Of a stretch of DNA of 64,000 nt, positions 63,539 to 64,000 are shown piece by piece. Source of the DNA: Cokeromyces recurvatus (taxonomy: Eukaryota; Mucoromycota; Mucoromycetes; Mucorales; Mucoraceae); the NCBI RefSeq assembly GCF_025118155.1, contig NW_026251387.1, positions 620,001 through 684,000 on the forward strand. Direction: 5' to 3'. The notes under the pieces are model-generated. The model saw only the letters and a list, made by a program, of their open reading frames with translations, had not been told where the DNA came from and made no database searches. Each line of letters opens with the position of its first letter. The stretch's first letter is position 1. Made by a program: the position numbers and the translations under genes.

Positions 63539-64000
63539 TTATACAACATTATCAACTCCAGTGCCTCCAAGGATTCTAATAAATAAAAAAAAAATATAAA
63601 TATCCAATCGACACTTGTTTCTATCTAAATGAACTTACTTTGAACTAGCAAATGCTTGTCCAGTAAAAGCAGCAATTCCTATATAAATAAATAAATATGT
63701 ATTATACACAAATAAATAGATCAAATAAACGAATTACCGTAGAAGATAGATGCAAGTAAGAGTGAAACACCACAGGCGATAAGAGGCCCAACACTAACCA
63801 AGTTAGAAAGAAACATAACTACAGCAAACCTATTGAAACACACGAGATGAATACTTTGAATGATACTTTTTTTAAAGATGAATCATCATTTACACTAAAT
63901 ATAAAATAGCACGGAAATAGCAATTTTCAAAATAAGCAATAAAGCTATCACTATAATAATTCAAGAAGAATTAGTTATGTTATCAACTACAAATAATTAG
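63539..64000 (-). CDS. TVP18: Golgi membrane protein Tvp18, C-terminal part (5' end off window)
   Basis: The stop is at 63541-63539. Exons read on the minus strand give FIAYFENCYFRAILYL, then RFAVVMFLSNLVSVGP and LIACGVSLLLASIFYGIAAF, then TGQAFASSK followed by ILGGTGVDNVV. This matches the Tvp18 C-terminus: a F-x-N-x-x-RA-x-x-Y segment, a last pair of membrane helices, and the conserved G-Q-A-F-x-x-S-K-x-L-G-G-x-G tail. Tvp18 is a tetraspanning protein of Tlg2-containing Golgi membranes. The first half of the gene is outside the window. Two or three introns are present; the junction around 63840-63895 is the least certain. Confidence 0.72.

Overview
The window reads as nuclear DNA of a filamentous, early-diverging fungus, most likely Mucoromycota/Mucorales. 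The DNA is very AT-rich, genes are closely packed on both strands, and introns are many and short (about 50-110 bp, GT..AG, often with CTAAC/TAAT-like branch sites). Recognisable proteins are typical fungal ones: Snf1, Ytm1, Spc24, Sec12, Ndc1, Iml2, Tvp18, Fet4 and Vps10. A full-length DIRS-type retrotransposon and a DDE transposase of a kind I associate with Rhizopus-like genomes agree with this. No prokaryotic, organellar or viral block was seen. Long poly(A)/poly(T) runs (35-55 bp) punctuate introns and spacers.

Layout. 1-311: 5' part of YTM1 (-). 671-1443: SPC24 (+). 1505-3126: coiled-coil protein (-), divergent from SNF1 (+, 3829-6569). 6786-9186: crotonase-like protein with six Cys-Pro motifs (+). 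9283-10750: alpha/beta hydrolase (-). 11670-14266: amino-acid permease (-). 15694-19221: DH-PH RhoGEF (+). 19497-21883: IML2/TTC39-like (+). 21965-23527: PP4 catalytic subunit (-). 24712-25035: small ORF (-). 26349-27938: FET4 low-affinity iron permease (+). 28424-32765: DIRS-like retrotransposon. 33990-35040: LINE 3' remnant (+). 35369-35877: 77-residue, five-exon membrane protein (+). 36063-37884: SEC12 (-). 38018-38649: second LINE remnant (-). 38650-42562: spacer with a long foldback, a decayed exon and a broken GNAT gene. 42563-44950: NDC1 (-). 45716-48189: low-complexity protein with conserved ends (-). 48613-50163: SLX4-like (+). 51370-58362: VPS10 receptor with three Vps10 modules (+). 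58796-59900: broken DDE transposase. 62122-62911: DUF202 membrane protein (-). 63539-64000: 3' part of TVP18 (-).

The host genes do not form a pathway cluster. They are ordinary housekeeping genes for secretion and Golgi traffic (SEC12, VPS10, TVP18), kinetochore and nuclear pore (SPC24, NDC1), signalling (SNF1, PP4, RhoGEF), ribosome assembly (YTM1) and transport (FET4, permease). They sit between two stretches enriched in mobile elements (about 28.4-42 kb and 58.6-61.7 kb). The most unusual items are the DIRS element, whose internal complementary region lies inside its recombinase gene and whose three frames are all long and open; the CP-motif crotonase; the three-module VPS10; and a stop-free 3n intron inside the SNF1 kinase lobe.

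Exon borders were placed by eye from splice consensus and reading frame. Positions next to homopolymers may be off by one.
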